This document shows, one piece after another, positions 31,197-41,655 of a stretch of 64,000 bases of DNA. The stretch's first letter is position 1; every line of letters begins with the position of its first letter. The translations under genes and the position numbers were made by a program. Under the pieces are notes generated by a model, which worked only from the letters and a program-made list of their open reading frames with translations, was not told the DNA's origin and ran no database searches. The DNA is from Lysobacterales bacterium (lineage in GTDB: Bacteria > Pseudomonadota > Gammaproteobacteria > Xanthomonadales > Rhodanobacteraceae). Location of the stretch: assembly GCA_002632325.1 (NCBI GenBank), contig NSJK01000009.1, positions 1 through 64,000 on the forward strand, written 5' to 3'.

Positions 31197-32525
31197 ATGA
31201 ACAAGATCGACATTGCGGCACAGGGGCTGGCCAGTGCGCAGGCGACCGCGCCTTCGGCTGCGGCAACGACTTTCCGATTCGATCGGCGCTTCTGGCTGAT
31301 CCTCGCACTGATCGCCGTGACCTACGCGGTGGTGCGTGCGCTGGTGGCGCCGCCGTGGGCGGAGTTGGCCTTGCCGTGGCGCGTGGCGATGGACGCCGGC
31401 CTGCTGCTGGTGCTGGTGGCGCCAGCCATGTTCTTTCTCTATGCCTCGATGCGCAGCGAGGCAATCGCAGCGCGCGATGCGATCGATCGCGAGAACGCCA
31501 CCTTGCATGAGCGCCTGCGCGCACACGACCTCAATGTGCGTCTGACCGCCGCGCTCGACATGGCCGAGGACGAGGATTCGGTGATGCGCATTGCGCGTCA
31601 GGCAATGACGCTGGCAACCGATGGCGCACCGACGCAGATGCTGCTGGCCGATTCCCGCGAATCGGTGATGCGGCACGATCTGCGTGAAGGTTGGGCCAGC
31701 GACGCGGGACGCTGTTTCATCGAACGCCCATCCGATTGCCCGGCCGTTCGACGCGGCATGGGCACGGTGTTCGAGGACAGTCTGATCCTCAGCGCGTGCC
31801 AGGGCATGCGTGGGCCGATGGAACGCAACTGCGCGGCGGCCTGCACGCCGATCACGGTGGCCGGAACCGGCGTCGGCGTGCTGCGTGCGCTCGGCCCCGC
31901 AGGCGACCCGGGCCTGTACCGGATGCTGCAATCGCTCAACACGGCTGCCCATCACGTGGGTGCGCGCCTGTCGGTGGTGCGCTCGATCTCGGCCTCGGCG
32001 CGCGAGGCAGCCACCGATCCACTCACCGGCGCAGCCAACCGTCGCAGCGGCGAGGCGCGCCTGGCCGAATTGGTGCAGCAGTCGGTCGGCTACGTGCTGG
32101 CGATGGTCGATATCGACTTTTTCAAGAAGATCAACGACGGCCACGGACACGAGGTGGGTGACCGCGCGCTCAAGCTCCTGGTCGAGGTGCTGCGCGGCTG
32201 CATCCGCCGCGACGACCTGCTGTGTCGTTACGGCGGCGAAGAATTCCTGCTGGTGCTCCCGGGTGTCGACGTGGGCGCCGCGGTGGCGATGCTGCAACGC
32301 TGCCGCTCGGAATTGCCGATGGCCTGCAGTCGCGCCGGCCTGCCGGCCTTCACGATCAGCGCCGGCGTGGCCGATGCGCCCAACAGCAATCCGACCCAGC
32401 AGATGCGCGCGGCCGATGCGGCCTTGTATCGCGCCAAGGAAACCGGGCGTGACCGCGTGCTGTGCGCAAGCGATGCCCATGTCGAGGCGGCGACGCCAGT
32501 CACGGCGGGTGATGCGCGCAGTTGA
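31197..32525 (+). CDS. Membrane diguanylate cyclase, GAF-GGDEF
   Basis: A protein of 442 residues. Two membrane helices (about 31-48 and 63-84) are followed by a coiled coil, a GAF-like domain (about 115-255) and a GGDEF domain (about 275-430). The active site is GGEEF near residue 346, preceded five residues earlier by RRDD, an RxxD inhibitory c-di-GMP site, so an active, feedback-controlled cyclase is expected. The GAF domain has five cysteines (GRCF, SDCPA, SACQG, RNCAA, AACTP), which suggests redox or metal sensing but is not proven. ATG 31197 follows AGGGGGC. Confidence 0.9.
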   Translation: MNKIDIAAQGLASAQATAPSAAATTFRFDRRFWLILALIAVTYAVVRALVAPPWAELALPWRVAMDAGLLLVLVAPAMFFLYASMRSEAIAARDAIDRENATLHERLRAHDLNVRLTAALDMAEDEDSVMRIARQAMTLATDGAPTQMLLADSRESVMRHDLREGWASDAGRCFIERPSDCPAVRRGMGTVFEDSLILSACQGMRGPMERNCAAACTPITVAGTGVGVLRALGPAGDPGLYRMLQSLNTAAHHVGARLSVVRSISASAREAATDPLTGAANRRSGEARLAELVQQSVGYVLAMVDIDFFKKINDGHGHEVGDRALKLLVEVLRGCIRRDDLLCRYGGEEFLLVLPGVDVGAAVAMLQRCRSELPMACSRAGLPAFTISAGVADAPNSNPTQQMRAADAALYRAKETGRDRVLCASDAHVEAATPVTAGDARS

Positions 32526-32538
32526 AGATCTGATTCAG

Positions 32539-32590
32539 CCCTCATCCGGCGCTGCGCGCCACCTTCTCCAGGCGGGGAAGGGGCAGCATC
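32539..32590. repeat. Dispersed CCCTCATCC...GGGGAAG-type intergenic repeat
   Basis: The sequence CCCTCATCCGGCGCTGCGCG then CCACCTTCTCC-AGGC-GGGGAAG contains two short hairpins and resembles a repeat common in intergenic regions of proteobacteria. It lies between the diguanylate cyclase gene and the channel gene and may act as a weak terminator. Confidence 0.5.
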
Positions 32591-32642
32591 TTTGCGCGCC
32601 TCAGCGCTAGAGTTCGCTTCGGCGCCCCGTCCGGACCCTGCG

Positions 32643-33272
32643 ATGCCCACGCTCAAGACCTTGCTGCTGGTGTTCGACCTGTGCGGCACCTTCGTGTTTG
32701 CGCTCAGTGGCGCCTTGGCGGCGGTGCGGCGTCGGCTCGATCTGTTCGGTGTGCTGGTGCTTGCGTTCGCCGCCGCCAATTCGGGCGGCATCGTGCGCGA
32801 TCTCCTGATCGGGGCGACGCCGCCCGCGGCGATCGCTGATTGGCGTTATGGCGCCGTGGCGACCGTGGCCGGCCTGCTCACGTTCTGGTGGGCGCCGCTG
32901 ATCGAAAAGCTCAAGAACCCGGTGCGCATGTTCGACGCCGCCGGGCTGGCATTGTTTGCGGTCGCCGGCGCGCAGAAGGCGTTGTCGTTTGGTCTAGATC
33001 CGGTGATGTCTGCGCTGCTCGGCATGCTCACCGGCATCGGTGGCGGCATGGCGCGCGATCTGCTGCTCACCGACATCCCGATGGTATTGCGCGCTGATCT
33101 GTATGCGGTCGCGGCGCTGCTCGGCGCCGTCATCGTGGTTTGCGGTGATGCACTGGGTCTGCCGATGGCGGTGGTCGCGGTGCTTGGCGCGGCCGCGTGT
33201 TTCGTCTTGCGCATGCTGGCGCTGCGCCGTGGTTGGCAACTGCCGACTGCGCGGGGTGCGCGCAAATCCTGA
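32643..33272 (+). CDS. TRIC-type cation channel family protein (UPF0126, YicG-like)
   Basis: A protein of 209 residues with seven membrane helices arranged as two similar halves, each carrying the glycine-rich element of the family: NSGGIVRDLLIG in the first and GIGGGMARDLLL in the second. Bacterial homologues form trimeric potassium-permeable channels in the inner membrane; the physiological role is poorly known. ATG 32643 (MPTLKTL) is preferred over an upstream in-frame ATG at 32592. It is convergent with tsf, and a terminator lies between them. Confidence 0.9.
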   Translation: MPTLKTLLLVFDLCGTFVFALSGALAAVRRRLDLFGVLVLAFAAANSGGIVRDLLIGATPPAAIADWRYGAVATVAGLLTFWWAPLIEKLKNPVRMFDAAGLALFAVAGAQKALSFGLDPVMSALLGMLTGIGGGMARDLLLTDIPMVLRADLYAVAALLGAVIVVCGDALGLPMAVVAVLGAAACFVLRMLALRRGWQLPTARGARKS

Positions 33273-33285
33273 GCGCCGACAACAA

Positions 33286-33310
33286 GAAACCCGCGACCAG
33301 CGCGGGTTTC
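33286..33310. terminator. Bidirectional terminator between the channel gene and tsf
   Basis: GAAACCCGCG (33286-33295) and CGCGGGTTTC (33301-33310) form a perfect 10 bp stem with loop ACCAG; the A/T-rich bases at the base of the stem give a U tract in both directions. Confidence 0.75.
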
Positions 33311-33400
33311 TCGGTTGCCGATCGCTGCGTTCGACTGACGCGAAGGCAACTGCGGGCGAGCTCGGTTTCTGCGCCGGGCGCGATGCCCGCCGAGCGTCGA

Positions 33401-34276
33401 TCAGACCTGCATCGCCTTGGCGACTTCGGCGGCATAGTCCTCGACCACCTTCTCGATGCCTTCGCCGACCGCGATGCGGTGGAAGGCGAGCACGTCGGCG
33501 CCGGCAGCCTTGGCTGCGGCTTCGACGCTCTTGTCGGTGTCGAGCACGAAGGGCTGGCCGTACAGCGTGTTCTCGTTGACGATCTTGGCGATCTTGCCGC
33601 CGATGATCTTCTCGAGGATCTCGGCCGGCTTGGCGCGATCCTTCTCGCTCATCTTCGCCAGTTCGATTTCCTTTTCCTTGGCGAGGAACGCGGCTGGCAC
33701 GTCGCTGGCCTTGTTGTAGGGCGGGTTCATCGCTGCCACGTGCATGGCCACGCCGCGTGCGAACTCGGCATCACCACCCTTGGTCTCGACCAGCACGCCG
33801 ATGCGGCCGCCATGCAGATAGGCTGCAACGTTGTTTGAACTTTCGATGCGCACCAGACGGCGCACCTGCACGTTCTCGCCGATCTTGGCGACGATCGCGG
33901 CGCGGCCTTCTTCGACGGTCTCGCCGCTGGCGAGCTTGGCGGCCTTGAGCGCCTCGACGTCGGCAGCACCCGAGGCGAGTGCGGCCTTGGCCACGGCATC
34001 GGCAAATTTGACAAAGTTTTCGTCCTTGGCGACGAAGTCGGTCTCGGAATTGACCTCGACCAGCACGGCCTTGCCGTCAGCCTGCGCGACCGCGATGCGG
34101 CCTTCGGCGGCGACGCGGCTGGCCTTCTTGTCGGCCTTGGCCAAGCCTTGCTTGCGCAGCCATTCGCCGGCGGCGTCGATGTCGCCCTTGTTTTCGGTGA
34201 GTGCCTTCTTGCACTCCATCATGCCGGCGCCGGTGCGCTCGCGCAGGTCCTTGACCAGTGAAGCGGTGATTTCCAT
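33401..34276 (-). CDS. tsf: Elongation factor Ts
   Basis: A protein of 291 residues, the nucleotide exchange factor for EF-Tu. The start [20 protein letters not shown] then ECKKAL, the [15 protein letters not shown] block and the coiled-coil dimer region are typical. It follows rpsB after 180 bases and is transcribed with it. ATG 34276 is the only start that gives the conserved N-terminus. Confidence 0.97.
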   Translation of the reverse strand: MEITASLVKDLRERTGAGMMECKKALTENKGDIDAAGEWLRKQGLAKADKKASRVAAEGRIAVAQADGKAVLVEVNSETDFVAKDENFVKFADAVAKAALASGAADVEALKAAKLASGETVEEGRAAIVAKIGENVQVRRLVRIESSNNVAAYLHGGRIGVLVETKGGDAEFARGVAMHVAAMNPPYNKASDVPAAFLAKEKEIELAKMSEKDRAKPAEILEKIIGGKIAKIVNENTLYGQPFVLDTDKSVEAAAKAAGADVLAFHRIAVGEGIEKVVEDYAAEVAKAMQV

Positions 34277-34456
34277 GGTGTCCTCGTGGCTCTGGCGCAG
34301 CGCCGCGGCGCGCGCACTTGGGGTGGATTCGAAAAACTTGCTGCGCGCGGCTGGCGCCACCGCAGTGGCGTGTCGCCGTCGGCAGCGGTCGGCGCGAGGG
34401 CCGAGCCGCTGCACAGGCAGCGTCGGATTGCGCGTGCGGCAATCCTCGGCGGCGAT

Positions 34457-35371
34457 TTACTCGGCGCTGCCGCTGTCGGCGTCGCTCTTGGCGGCGCGCG
34501 GCGGACGCGGCGCTCCGGGAGCGCCCGGACCACGACCCTTGCCGGCAGGACGCTTGTCGGCGCCCGGCTTGCGCGGGCCGGACGGACGACGACGGTCGTC
34601 GCGCTCGCGCGCTTCGCGCTTGACCACCGGATTGCCATCGGCGTCGAGTTCGACGAATTCGTCGCGATCGTTGACCGGGATCGCCGGCGCAGCGGCCTTG
34701 CCTTCGAGCACGGCGTCGGCGGCGGCGGCGGCGTAGAGCTGCACCGCACGGATCGCGTCATCGTTGCCGGGGATCGCGTAGTCGACCAGATCCGGGTTGT
34801 AGTTGGTGTCGACCACCGCCACCACCGGGATGCCGAGCTTCTTGGCTTCCTGGATCGCGATGTCCTCGTGACCGATGTCGATCACGAACAGCGCGTCGGG
34901 CAGGCGACCCATGTCCTTGATGCCGCCGAGCGAGGCTTCGAGCTTTTCCTTCTCGCGCACCAGACGCAGCACTTCGTGCTTGACGAGGCGCTCGTAGCTG
35001 CCGTCGGTGGCCATGGTCTCGAGTTCCTTGAGACGGCTGACCGATTGCTTGACGGTGCGGAAGTTGGTGAGCATGCCGCCGAGCCAGCGCTGGCTGATGT
35101 AGGGCATGCCGCAGCGGGCGGCTTCTTCCTTGATCGCATCGCGCGCGGAGCGCTTGGTGCCCACGAACAACACCGTGCCGCGCTTCTGTGCCACGCCCGA
35201 GATGAAGTTCATCGCGTCGCTGAACAGCGGCACGGTCTTTTCGAGGTTGATGATGTGGATCTTGCCGCGCGCGCCGAAGATGTACGGCGCCATCTTCGGA
35301 TTCCAGTAACGGGTCTGGTGACCGAAATGCACGCCGGCTTCCAGCATCTGGCGCATGGTGACTTGAGGCAT
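34457..35371 (-). CDS. rpsB: 30S ribosomal protein S2 with C-terminal extension
   Basis: A protein of 304 residues, compared with about 240-270 in most relatives. The S2 core is complete ([54 protein letters not shown]). After about residue 235 comes an unusual low-complexity tail rich in arginine, proline, glycine and aspartate ([20 protein letters not shown] and onward). The gene heads the rpsB-tsf unit; a strong promoter at 35647-35676 leaves a leader of ~270 bases, which could hold the S2 autoregulatory site known from other bacteria. Confidence 0.96.
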   Translation of the reverse strand: MPQVTMRQMLEAGVHFGHQTRYWNPKMAPYIFGARGKIHIINLEKTVPLFSDAMNFISGVAQKRGTVLFVGTKRSARDAIKEEAARCGMPYISQRWLGGMLTNFRTVKQSVSRLKELETMATDGSYERLVKHEVLRLVREKEKLEASLGGIKDMGRLPDALFVIDIGHEDIAIQEAKKLGIPVVAVVDTNYNPDLVDYAIPGNDDAIRAVQLYAAAAADAVLEGKAAAPAIPVNDRDEFVELDADGNPVVKREARERDDRRRPSGPRKPGADKRPAGKGRGPGAPGAPRPPRAAKSDADSGSAE

Positions 35372-35646
35372 TGCAGATTTTCCTTGAGACGGGGAAGCGC
35401 GCGGAGTTCCTTTTTCGTCTGCCCGCACGGCAGGTGCGGGCTCGCGCGAAAGGTTTCGCCGAGCGATTCCGGGGTTGGACCTCCACGCACCCGCCGCGAA
35501 CGACCCCTTGCGGAGCACCCCGGACGCGGTGACGATGCGTGTGCGGATTCGGCACGATTGCCGTTGCGGCCTTGCGGATTGCCCGCGCGGTCGCATGTTT
35601 CGTTCCGAGTCAATGACTTGCGAAAGCCGTGACGCGGAACCGTAGA
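35372..35646 (-). other. Leader region of rpsB-tsf
   Basis: About 270 non-coding bases between the proposed start of transcription (near 35640) and the rpsB ATG. It is GC-rich with several short hairpins (for example around CCCGCAC/GTGCGGG near 35424-35450). S2 is known to repress its own operon through the leader in enterobacteria; whether this leader works the same way cannot be judged here. Confidence 0.4.
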
Positions 35647-35676
35647 ATTATAGCTTGGCCGTGACGCCCGTGTCAC
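35647..35676 (-). promoter_or_regulatory. Sigma-70 promoter of rpsB-tsf
   Basis: On the minus strand GTGACA (35671-35676, five of six matches to TTGACA) and a perfect TATAAT (35647-35652) are separated by 18 bases; the predicted start is near 35640. It lies in the divergent region shared with map. Confidence 0.65.
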
Positions 35677-35819
35677 TCGTGACGGCATGCTCCGTACAGA
35701 CGATCCGCGAGCAACGCAGGCTTTGCCGCCGAAACGCGGGAGCGAATGCGTCGCAAGCGTCTTATTCTCGAATCCACCGCGGCTGCCTGCCTGTCGCTGC
35801 CGCTCCAATCGAACAAGCC

Positions 35820-36587
35820 ATGGCCGTTACCGTCAAGACCCCCGAACAGATCGAGAAGATGCGCGTGGCCGGCCGCCTTGCCGCCGAAGTGCTGGCCATG
35901 CTCGTGCCGCACGTCAAACCCGGCGTGAGCACCGAGGATCTGGATCGCATCGCCTACGAGCACATCGTCAAGGTGCAGAAGGCGATTCCCGCCAATGTCG
36001 GTTACAAGGGCTTTCCCAAGACCCTGTGCACCTCGGTCAATCACGTCATCTGCCACGGCATTCCCAATCCGGGCAAGCTGCTCAAGGATGGCGACATCGT
36101 CAACATCGACATCACCGTGATCAAGGACGGCTGGCATGGCGATACCAGCCGCATGTACTGCGTGGGCACGCCGTCGGTATTGGCGCGGCGGCTGGTCGAT
36201 ACCACCCTCGAGGCGATGCTCACGGGCATCCATCAGGTGCGGCCGGGCGCGACGCTGGGCGACATCGGCCATGCAATCCAGATGCATGCCGAGGGCGCCG
36301 GCTTCTCGGTGGTGCGCGAGTATTGCGGCCACGGCATCGGACAGGTCTATCACGAAGATCCGCAGGTTCTGCACTACGGCAATCCCGGCGCGGGTCTCAA
36401 GCTGCAGAAGGGCATGACCTTCACCATCGAGCCGATGATCAACGCCGGCAAGCCCTATACGCGCCTGTTGCCCGATGGTTGGACCGTGGTCACCAAGGAT
36501 CACTCGCTGTCGGCGCAGTGGGAGCATACGCTCGCCGTCACCGACGACGGTTTCGAGATCCTCACGCCCTGGCCTGACGCGGCCTGA
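35820..36587 (+). CDS. map: Methionine aminopeptidase type I
   Basis: A protein of 256 residues that removes the initiator methionine from new proteins. The pita-bread metal ligands can be followed in VNIDITVIKDGWHGDTSRMY (two aspartates), EYCGHGIG (His), FTIEPMI (Glu) and SAQWEHTLAV (Glu). ATG 35820 gives the normal N-terminus MAVTVKTPEQIEKMRVAGR. It is divergent from rpsB, as in many gammaproteobacteria, and two bases separate its stop from the glnD start. Confidence 0.97.
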   Translation: MAVTVKTPEQIEKMRVAGRLAAEVLAMLVPHVKPGVSTEDLDRIAYEHIVKVQKAIPANVGYKGFPKTLCTSVNHVICHGIPNPGKLLKDGDIVNIDITVIKDGWHGDTSRMYCVGTPSVLARRLVDTTLEAMLTGIHQVRPGATLGDIGHAIQMHAEGAGFSVVREYCGHGIGQVYHEDPQVLHYGNPGAGLKLQKGMTFTIEPMINAGKPYTRLLPDGWTVVTKDHSLSAQWEHTLAVTDDGFEILTPWPDAA

Positions 36588-36589
36588 GC

Positions 36590-39247
36590 GTGACGGCCGA
36601 GCTGCCCGCGCTGCAGCGTCTGCCGCCTGCTCAGCCGCGCAGCGGGGTTTCCGAATCGGCACGCCTGGCCTTGCGCCAACTGCTCGGCGATGCCGAGCGC
36701 ACACTGGCGACGGCCTTTGCCGAAGGTGCCGATGTGGCGCGTTTGCTTGCGCGACGCGCCGAGGTGGTCGATGCGGTGCTGCTGCATGTCTGGCGTGCCT
36801 GCCTCGGAGATGCTTCTGGCTGCAGCTTGTTTGCCACCGGCGGTTACGGGCGCGGCGTGTTGTTTCCGCACTCGGATATCGATCTGCTCGTGCTCGGCGA
36901 CGAAGACGAATTGCAGCGCCAGTCGCGCGCACTGGAGGCGTTCTTCGCCTGCCTGTGGGCGATCTCGCTCAAGCCGGGCCACGCCGTGCGCACGAGTGCG
37001 CAATGCCGCGAACTGGCGCGCGCCGATGCCAGCGTGTTCACCAGTCTGTTCGATGCGCGCGCGCTGGCCGGCAGCCTGTCGCAACTGGCTGCGATCCTTG
37101 CGCATGACGAGCTGTGGCAACCGCGTGCCTACCTGCGCGCCAAGCTCGATGAGCAGGCCGCACGGTTTGCCCGTTGCAACGACACCGCCTACAACCTCGA
37201 ACCCAATCTCAAGGACGGCCCGGGCGGACTGCGCACGCTCGATCTCATGCGCTGGCTCGGTCGGCGCATCGCCGCAGCGGCCGATTTCGAGGCGATGACT
37301 GCCTGTGGCCTGCTCGATGTCACCGAGCGCGATGCCCTGCTGCGCGCGCAGGCCACCTTGCAGCGCGATCGCTTTGCCTTGCACCTGTGTGCGGGGCGTG
37401 CCGAGGAACGACTGTTGTTCGATTACCAGCGTCGCCTCGCGCAGATGCTCGGCCATGAAGACGAGGGCACCGCCAATCTTGGCGTCGAGCTGTTCATGCA
37501 GGGCTACTACCGCGCGGCGACGATCGTCGAGCGATTGGGCGCGCAATTCGTCGAGCGCTGCATGGAACTGCTCGACCCCGATGCGCCGACGATGGCGATC
37601 GATGAGGACTTCATCGCCGTCGGCGCGCGCATCGCGCCGCGCGATCCCGCGCTGTTCCTGCGCCAGCCTGCCGCGATCATCGAAGTGTTCGCGCTCCAGC
37701 TCGATCATCCGCAGGCGCGTGGACTGGCCGCGCAGACGATGCGACAACTGCAGCAGGCGCTCGCGCAACATGACGAGGCATTCGCCGCGGATGCGCAGGT
37801 GCTGGCCGCGTTCCTCGCGCTGCTGCGACGCGGTGCGGTTGCGGTCGAGGCGCTCGCGAGGATGAGCCGACACGGCGTGTTGGCAGCCTTGCTGCCGCCG
37901 TTCCGTCGCATCGTCGGGCGCATGCAGTACGACTTGTTCCATGTCTACACGGTCGATGAGCACACTCTGCGCGTGTTGCGCAATGTGGCCGCGATTGCCG
38001 AGGGCAGTGCGAGCGAGCGGTTTCCGGGCGCCGATGCGGTGTATGGCACGCTGTCGCAGCCCGAACTGCTGTTGCTCGCGGCGCTGCTGCATGACATTGC
38101 CAAGGGGCGCGGCGGCGATCACTGCGAACTCGGCGCAGGCGAGGCGACGGCGTTCTGCACGCGCCTTGGCCTGCCGGCGCACGAAGTCGAACTGGTGGCG
38201 TGGCTGGTGCGTCAGCATCTGCTGATGAGCGTGACCGCACAGAAGCAGGACATCGCCGATGCCGAGGTCGTGCATCGTTTCGCGGTTGCGGTCGGCGATC
38301 GCACGCGGCTCGACCTGCTCTATCTGCTGACGATGGCCGACATCGCGGGCACCAATCCCAAGCTGTGGAATGGCTGGAAGGCGCGCCTGCTTGCCGACCT
38401 GCATGTGGCCGCACGCTACGAACTGCGCGCCGGGCTGCAACGCCCGCAGCATGCGAGCGAGCGGATTGCCGCGCGGCGCGAGCGTGTGCTGACGCTGCTG
38501 CAAAGCGAGGCCGATGGCGCGGAACTGACCGAGGCGCTCGCCGATCTGCCCGATGACGCCTTCCTGCGACTGCGTGCCGAGCAGATCGTCGAGCAGGCGC
38601 GCGCAATTGCCGGCCAGCCGGTCGATCAGGTGATCGTTTCGGTCTTCACCTTGCCCGCGCGTGGCAGCAGTGAGCTGTTCGTGTGTGCGCCCGACCGCGA
38701 TGGTCTGTTCGCGGCGATCATGGCCACGCTCGACAAGCTCGGCATCGGCGTGGCGCGCGCGCGCCTGCTGGTGTCCGAGCAGGGCCGAGTGTTCGATGGC
38801 TTCGAGATCATCGACGAACGCACTTCCGCGACGCTCGATGCCGAGCGTGCGCAGGAATTGCGTGCCATCCTGCTGCGCGTGCTTGGCGCACGCGATCTGC
38901 ACACACGTCCGGTGCGGCGCCATCTGCCGCGTCGCTTGCGCCATTTCCAGAGTCCGCCGCAACTGGCCTTTGCGGATGTCGGCGCGGCCACCCAGCTCGC
39001 GATCGTCTGCAGTGACCGCCCCGGCGTGCTCGCGCAGATCGCGCAGGCGTTGCGCGAGGCGCGGGTGCGCGTGCACGATGCGCGCATCGCCACCTTTGGC
39101 GAACGCGTCGAGGATTTCTTCACGCTCACCGACGGCAACGGCCGCGCACTCGATGCGGCGGGCCGCGATTCGGTGCGCGCGGCGCTGACGCGCGCCTTCG
39201 GCGTTTCCACCACCGAATCCAACGGGAACATGCATGCAAGCACTTGA
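36590..39247 (+). CDS. glnD: Bifunctional uridylyltransferase/uridylyl-removing enzyme (PII modifying)
   Basis: A protein of 885 residues. It senses glutamine and attaches or removes UMP from PII proteins, so it controls glutamine synthetase and nitrogen regulation. The order is complete: nucleotidyltransferase domain ([19 protein letters not shown] near 84-102), linker, HD hydrolase domain ([13 protein letters not shown] near 500), and two C-terminal ACT domains (about 690-770 and 800-880). The start is GTG at 36590, two bases after map. Its last 14 bases overlap dapD. gltBD in the same window belongs to the same nitrogen pathway. Confidence 0.97.
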   Translation: MTAELPALQRLPPAQPRSGVSESARLALRQLLGDAERTLATAFAEGADVARLLARRAEVVDAVLLHVWRACLGDASGCSLFATGGYGRGVLFPHSDIDLLVLGDEDELQRQSRALEAFFACLWAISLKPGHAVRTSAQCRELARADASVFTSLFDARALAGSLSQLAAILAHDELWQPRAYLRAKLDEQAARFARCNDTAYNLEPNLKDGPGGLRTLDLMRWLGRRIAAAADFEAMTACGLLDVTERDALLRAQATLQRDRFALHLCAGRAEERLLFDYQRRLAQMLGHEDEGTANLGVELFMQGYYRAATIVERLGAQFVERCMELLDPDAPTMAIDEDFIAVGARIAPRDPALFLRQPAAIIEVFALQLDHPQARGLAAQTMRQLQQALAQHDEAFAADAQVLAAFLALLRRGAVAVEALARMSRHGVLAALLPPFRRIVGRMQYDLFHVYTVDEHTLRVLRNVAAIAEGSASERFPGADAVYGTLSQPELLLLAALLHDIAKGRGGDHCELGAGEATAFCTRLGLPAHEVELVAWLVRQHLLMSVTAQKQDIADAEVVHRFAVAVGDRTRLDLLYLLTMADIAGTNPKLWNGWKARLLADLHVAARYELRAGLQRPQHASERIAARRERVLTLLQSEADGAELTEALADLPDDAFLRLRAEQIVEQARAIAGQPVDQVIVSVFTLPARGSSELFVCAPDRDGLFAAIMATLDKLGIGVARARLLVSEQGRVFDGFEIIDERTSATLDAERAQELRAILLRVLGARDLHTRPVRRHLPRRLRHFQSPPQLAFADVGAATQLAIVCSDRPGVLAQIAQALREARVRVHDARIATFGERVEDFFTLTDGNGRALDAAGRDSVRAALTRAFGVSTTESNGNMHAST

Positions 39248-40049
39248 AAGCCTGATCGAAGCCGCGTGGGAGCGGCGTGCCGACCTCGATGCCGCCACCA
39301 CGGCGGCGCTGCGCCCCGCGCTCGATGAGATCCTCGATGCGCTCGAAGCGGGCGCGCTGCGCGTCGCCGAGCCGACTGCGGCGGGCTGGCAGGTGCATCA
39401 ATGGCTCAAGAAGGCGGTGCTGTTGTATTTCCGCGTGCATGGAAATCGCGCGATGGATGGCGGGCCGATGGTCGCATTCGACAAGGTGCCGCTGCGCTTT
39501 GCCGGCAGCGATGAGGCCACCTTGCGCGCCACCGGCGCGCGCATCGTGCCCGGCGCGCTGGTGCGCCGCGGCGCGCATGTGGCCAAGGACGCGGTGCTCA
39601 TGCCGAGCTATCTCAACATCGGCGCCTTCGTCGGCGCGGGCAGCATGATCGATACCTGGGCCACGGTTGGCTCCTGCGCGCAGATCGGCGCGAACGTGCA
39701 CCTGTCCGGTGGTGTCGGCATCGGCGGCGTGCTCGAACCGCTGCAGGCCAATCCGACCATCATCGAGGACGATTGCTTCATCGGCGCGCGCTCGGAAGTG
39801 GTCGAAGGCGTGATCGTCGAGCGTGGCAGCGTGATCGGCATGGGCGTGTTCCTGGGTCAGTCGACGAAGATCTACGATCGCGCCAGCGGTCAGGTGAGCT
39901 ACGGGCGCGTGCCCGCCGGCAGCGTCGTCGTGGCCGGATCGCTGCCGGCCGCCGATGGCTCGCACAGTCTGTATGCCGCGATCATCGTCAAGCAGGTCGA
40001 TGCGAAGACGCGTGCCAAGACCTCGATCAACGAATTGCTGCGGGCCTGA
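39234..40049 (+). CDS. dapD: 2,3,4,5-tetrahydropyridine-2,6-dicarboxylate N-succinyltransferase
   Basis: A protein of 271 residues in the succinylase branch of lysine and diaminopimelate synthesis. It has the N-terminal helical domain, a hexapeptide beta-helix ([20 protein letters not shown]) and the C-terminal segment [20 protein letters not shown] 39234 lies inside the end of glnD. dapE, the later step, is two genes downstream. Confidence 0.97.
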   Translation: MQALESLIEAAWERRADLDAATTAALRPALDEILDALEAGALRVAEPTAAGWQVHQWLKKAVLLYFRVHGNRAMDGGPMVAFDKVPLRFAGSDEATLRATGARIVPGALVRRGAHVAKDAVLMPSYLNIGAFVGAGSMIDTWATVGSCAQIGANVHLSGGVGIGGVLEPLQANPTIIEDDCFIGARSEVVEGVIVERGSVIGMGVFLGQSTKIYDRASGQVSYGRVPAGSVVVAGSLPAADGSHSLYAAIIVKQVDAKTRAKTSINELLRA

Positions 40050-40051
40050 GC

Positions 40052-40429
40052 ATGGGCGTGAACGTCTACGGACTCGACAATTGCGACACCTGCCGCAAGG
40101 CACGCAACTGGCTTGGGCGTTTCAAGGTGGAGTTTCAGTTCGTCGACTATCGCGCGCACAAGATCGCGCCCGAGTCGCTCAAGGCCTGGTCGGCGCAGGT
40201 CGGTGGTTGGGATGCCTTCATCAATCGCGCCTCGCCGACCTGGCGAAATCTTCCGCCCGCGCGCAAGTCGCCGGGAAGCGATGCCGAATGGAGCTTGCTG
40301 CTGCGCGAGCATCCCGCCCTGGTGCGCCGACCGCTGCTGGTGTTTGCCGATGGTCGCGTCCATCAAGGCTTCAGCGACAATGGTTTCAAGAAGTTGTTCG
40401 ATGTGAAGTCCGGAGCCATGCATGGCTGA
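40052..40429 (+). CDS. ArsC/Spx-family thioredoxin-fold protein (YffB-like)
   Basis: A protein of 125 residues with an N-terminal [13 protein letters not shown]11 and C14 form a CxxC, as in YffB-type members. [20 protein letters not shown] near the end is family-typical. Despite the ArsC name, arsenate reduction is not expected. Its position between dapD and dapE is conserved in gammaproteobacteria, but its role is not established. It starts 2 bases after dapD and overlaps dapE by 8 bases. Confidence 0.9.
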   Translation: MGVNVYGLDNCDTCRKARNWLGRFKVEFQFVDYRAHKIAPESLKAWSAQVGGWDAFINRASPTWRNLPPARKSPGSDAEWSLLLREHPALVRRPLLVFADGRVHQGFSDNGFKKLFDVKSGAMHG

Positions 40430-41597
40430 GAGCGATCCCGAATTGCAGCAATTGCGAAAGGCCTCGCCGGTGCTTGATCTGACCTGCGAGCTTCTCGAAC
40501 GCGCTTCGGTCACGCCCGAGGATGCGGGATGTCAGGCGCTGATCGCGCAGCGACTCGCACGCACGGGATTCACGATTGAGCATTTGCGCTTCGGCGCGGT
40601 CGACAACCTCTGGGCCACGCATGGCAACGGCGCGCCCGTGCTGGTTTTCCTCGGCCATACCGACGTGGTGCCGAGCGGGCCGGAGTCGGCGTGGACGAGT
40701 GCGCCCTTCGTGCCGACGCTGCGTGAGGGCAAGCTCCATGCGCGCGGCGCCGCCGACATGAAGTCGGGCGTTGCGGCGATGGTGATCGCGCTCGAAACCT
40801 TCGTGCGCGAGCATCCCGGGCATGCCGGCACGCTCGCCCTGCTGCTGACATCGGACGAAGAGGGCGCCGCGGTCGATGGCGTGCGGCGCGTCGCGCAGCT
40901 TTTCCGCGAGCGCGGCCAGCGTATCGATGCCTGCGTGGTCGGCGAGCCTTCATCGAAGGAGCGACTGGGCGATCTCATCCGCATTGGCCGGCGTGGCTCG
41001 CTGGGGGCGCGCCTGAGCGTGCGCGGGGTGCAGGGCCACGTCGCCTATCCGCACAAGGCCGACAACCCGATTCACCGTTTCGCGCCGGCCTTGGCCGAAC
41101 TTGCGGCCACGCGCTGGGACGAGGGCAACGCGGCCTTTCCGCCGACCTCATTCCAGGTCTCCAATCTTGCTGCGGGCACCGGCGCCGACAACGTGATTCC
41201 CGGCGAGCTGCACGCGGTGTGCAATTTCCGCTACGGCACCGCGAGCACGGCGCAAGGTTTGCGTGAACGCACCGAAGCGATCCTCAAGGCACATGGCCTC
41301 GATTTCAAGATCGACTGGTGGCTGTCCGGTGAACCCTTCCTCACCGTGGACGGCCCGCTGCGGCGCGCCACGCTCGCCGCGATCCGCGAGCACTGCGGCA
41401 TCGAGCCCGAACAGAGCACGGGCGGCGGCACTTCCGACGGTCGCTTCATCGCCCCGCTCGGCGCCGAAGTCGTCGAACTCGGCGTCTGCAACGCGACGAT
41501 CCACAAGGTGGATGAATGCGTGGCGCTGGACGAATTGGAACGATTGCCATTGCTTTACGGTGCCATTGCGACGCGCTTGCACGAAGGCATCGCTTGA
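40422..41597 (+). CDS. dapE: Succinyl-diaminopimelate desuccinylase
   Basis: A protein of 391 residues, slightly longer than E. coli DapE (375). A zinc-dependent M20-family hydrolase that frees L,L-diaminopimelate. Metal and catalytic blocks are visible: [11 protein letters not shown] (His about 76), [19 protein letters not shown] region ([10 protein letters not shown]), LTSDEEG, GEPSS and the C-terminal [12 protein letters not shown] 40422 overlaps the preceding gene, so the dap unit is tightly coupled. Confidence 0.96.
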   Translation: MAESDPELQQLRKASPVLDLTCELLERASVTPEDAGCQALIAQRLARTGFTIEHLRFGAVDNLWATHGNGAPVLVFLGHTDVVPSGPESAWTSAPFVPTLREGKLHARGAADMKSGVAAMVIALETFVREHPGHAGTLALLLTSDEEGAAVDGVRRVAQLFRERGQRIDACVVGEPSSKERLGDLIRIGRRGSLGARLSVRGVQGHVAYPHKADNPIHRFAPALAELAATRWDEGNAAFPPTSFQVSNLAAGTGADNVIPGELHAVCNFRYGTASTAQGLRERTEAILKAHGLDFKIDWWLSGEPFLTVDGPLRRATLAAIREHCGIEPEQSTGGGTSDGRFIAPLGAEVVELGVCNATIHKVDECVALDELERLPLLYGAIATRLHEGIA

Positions 41598-41655
41598 CAC
41601 GCGAGTTGCCGGGTGTCGAGACTTGCCGCGCCATTTCGCGAATCAAGGAGGATCC

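Noticed and set aside
35655..35819. Longer methionine aminopeptidase starting at 35655
   Set aside because: The extension overlaps the rpsB promoter region and has no similarity to the family; ATG 35820 gives the usual N-terminus.
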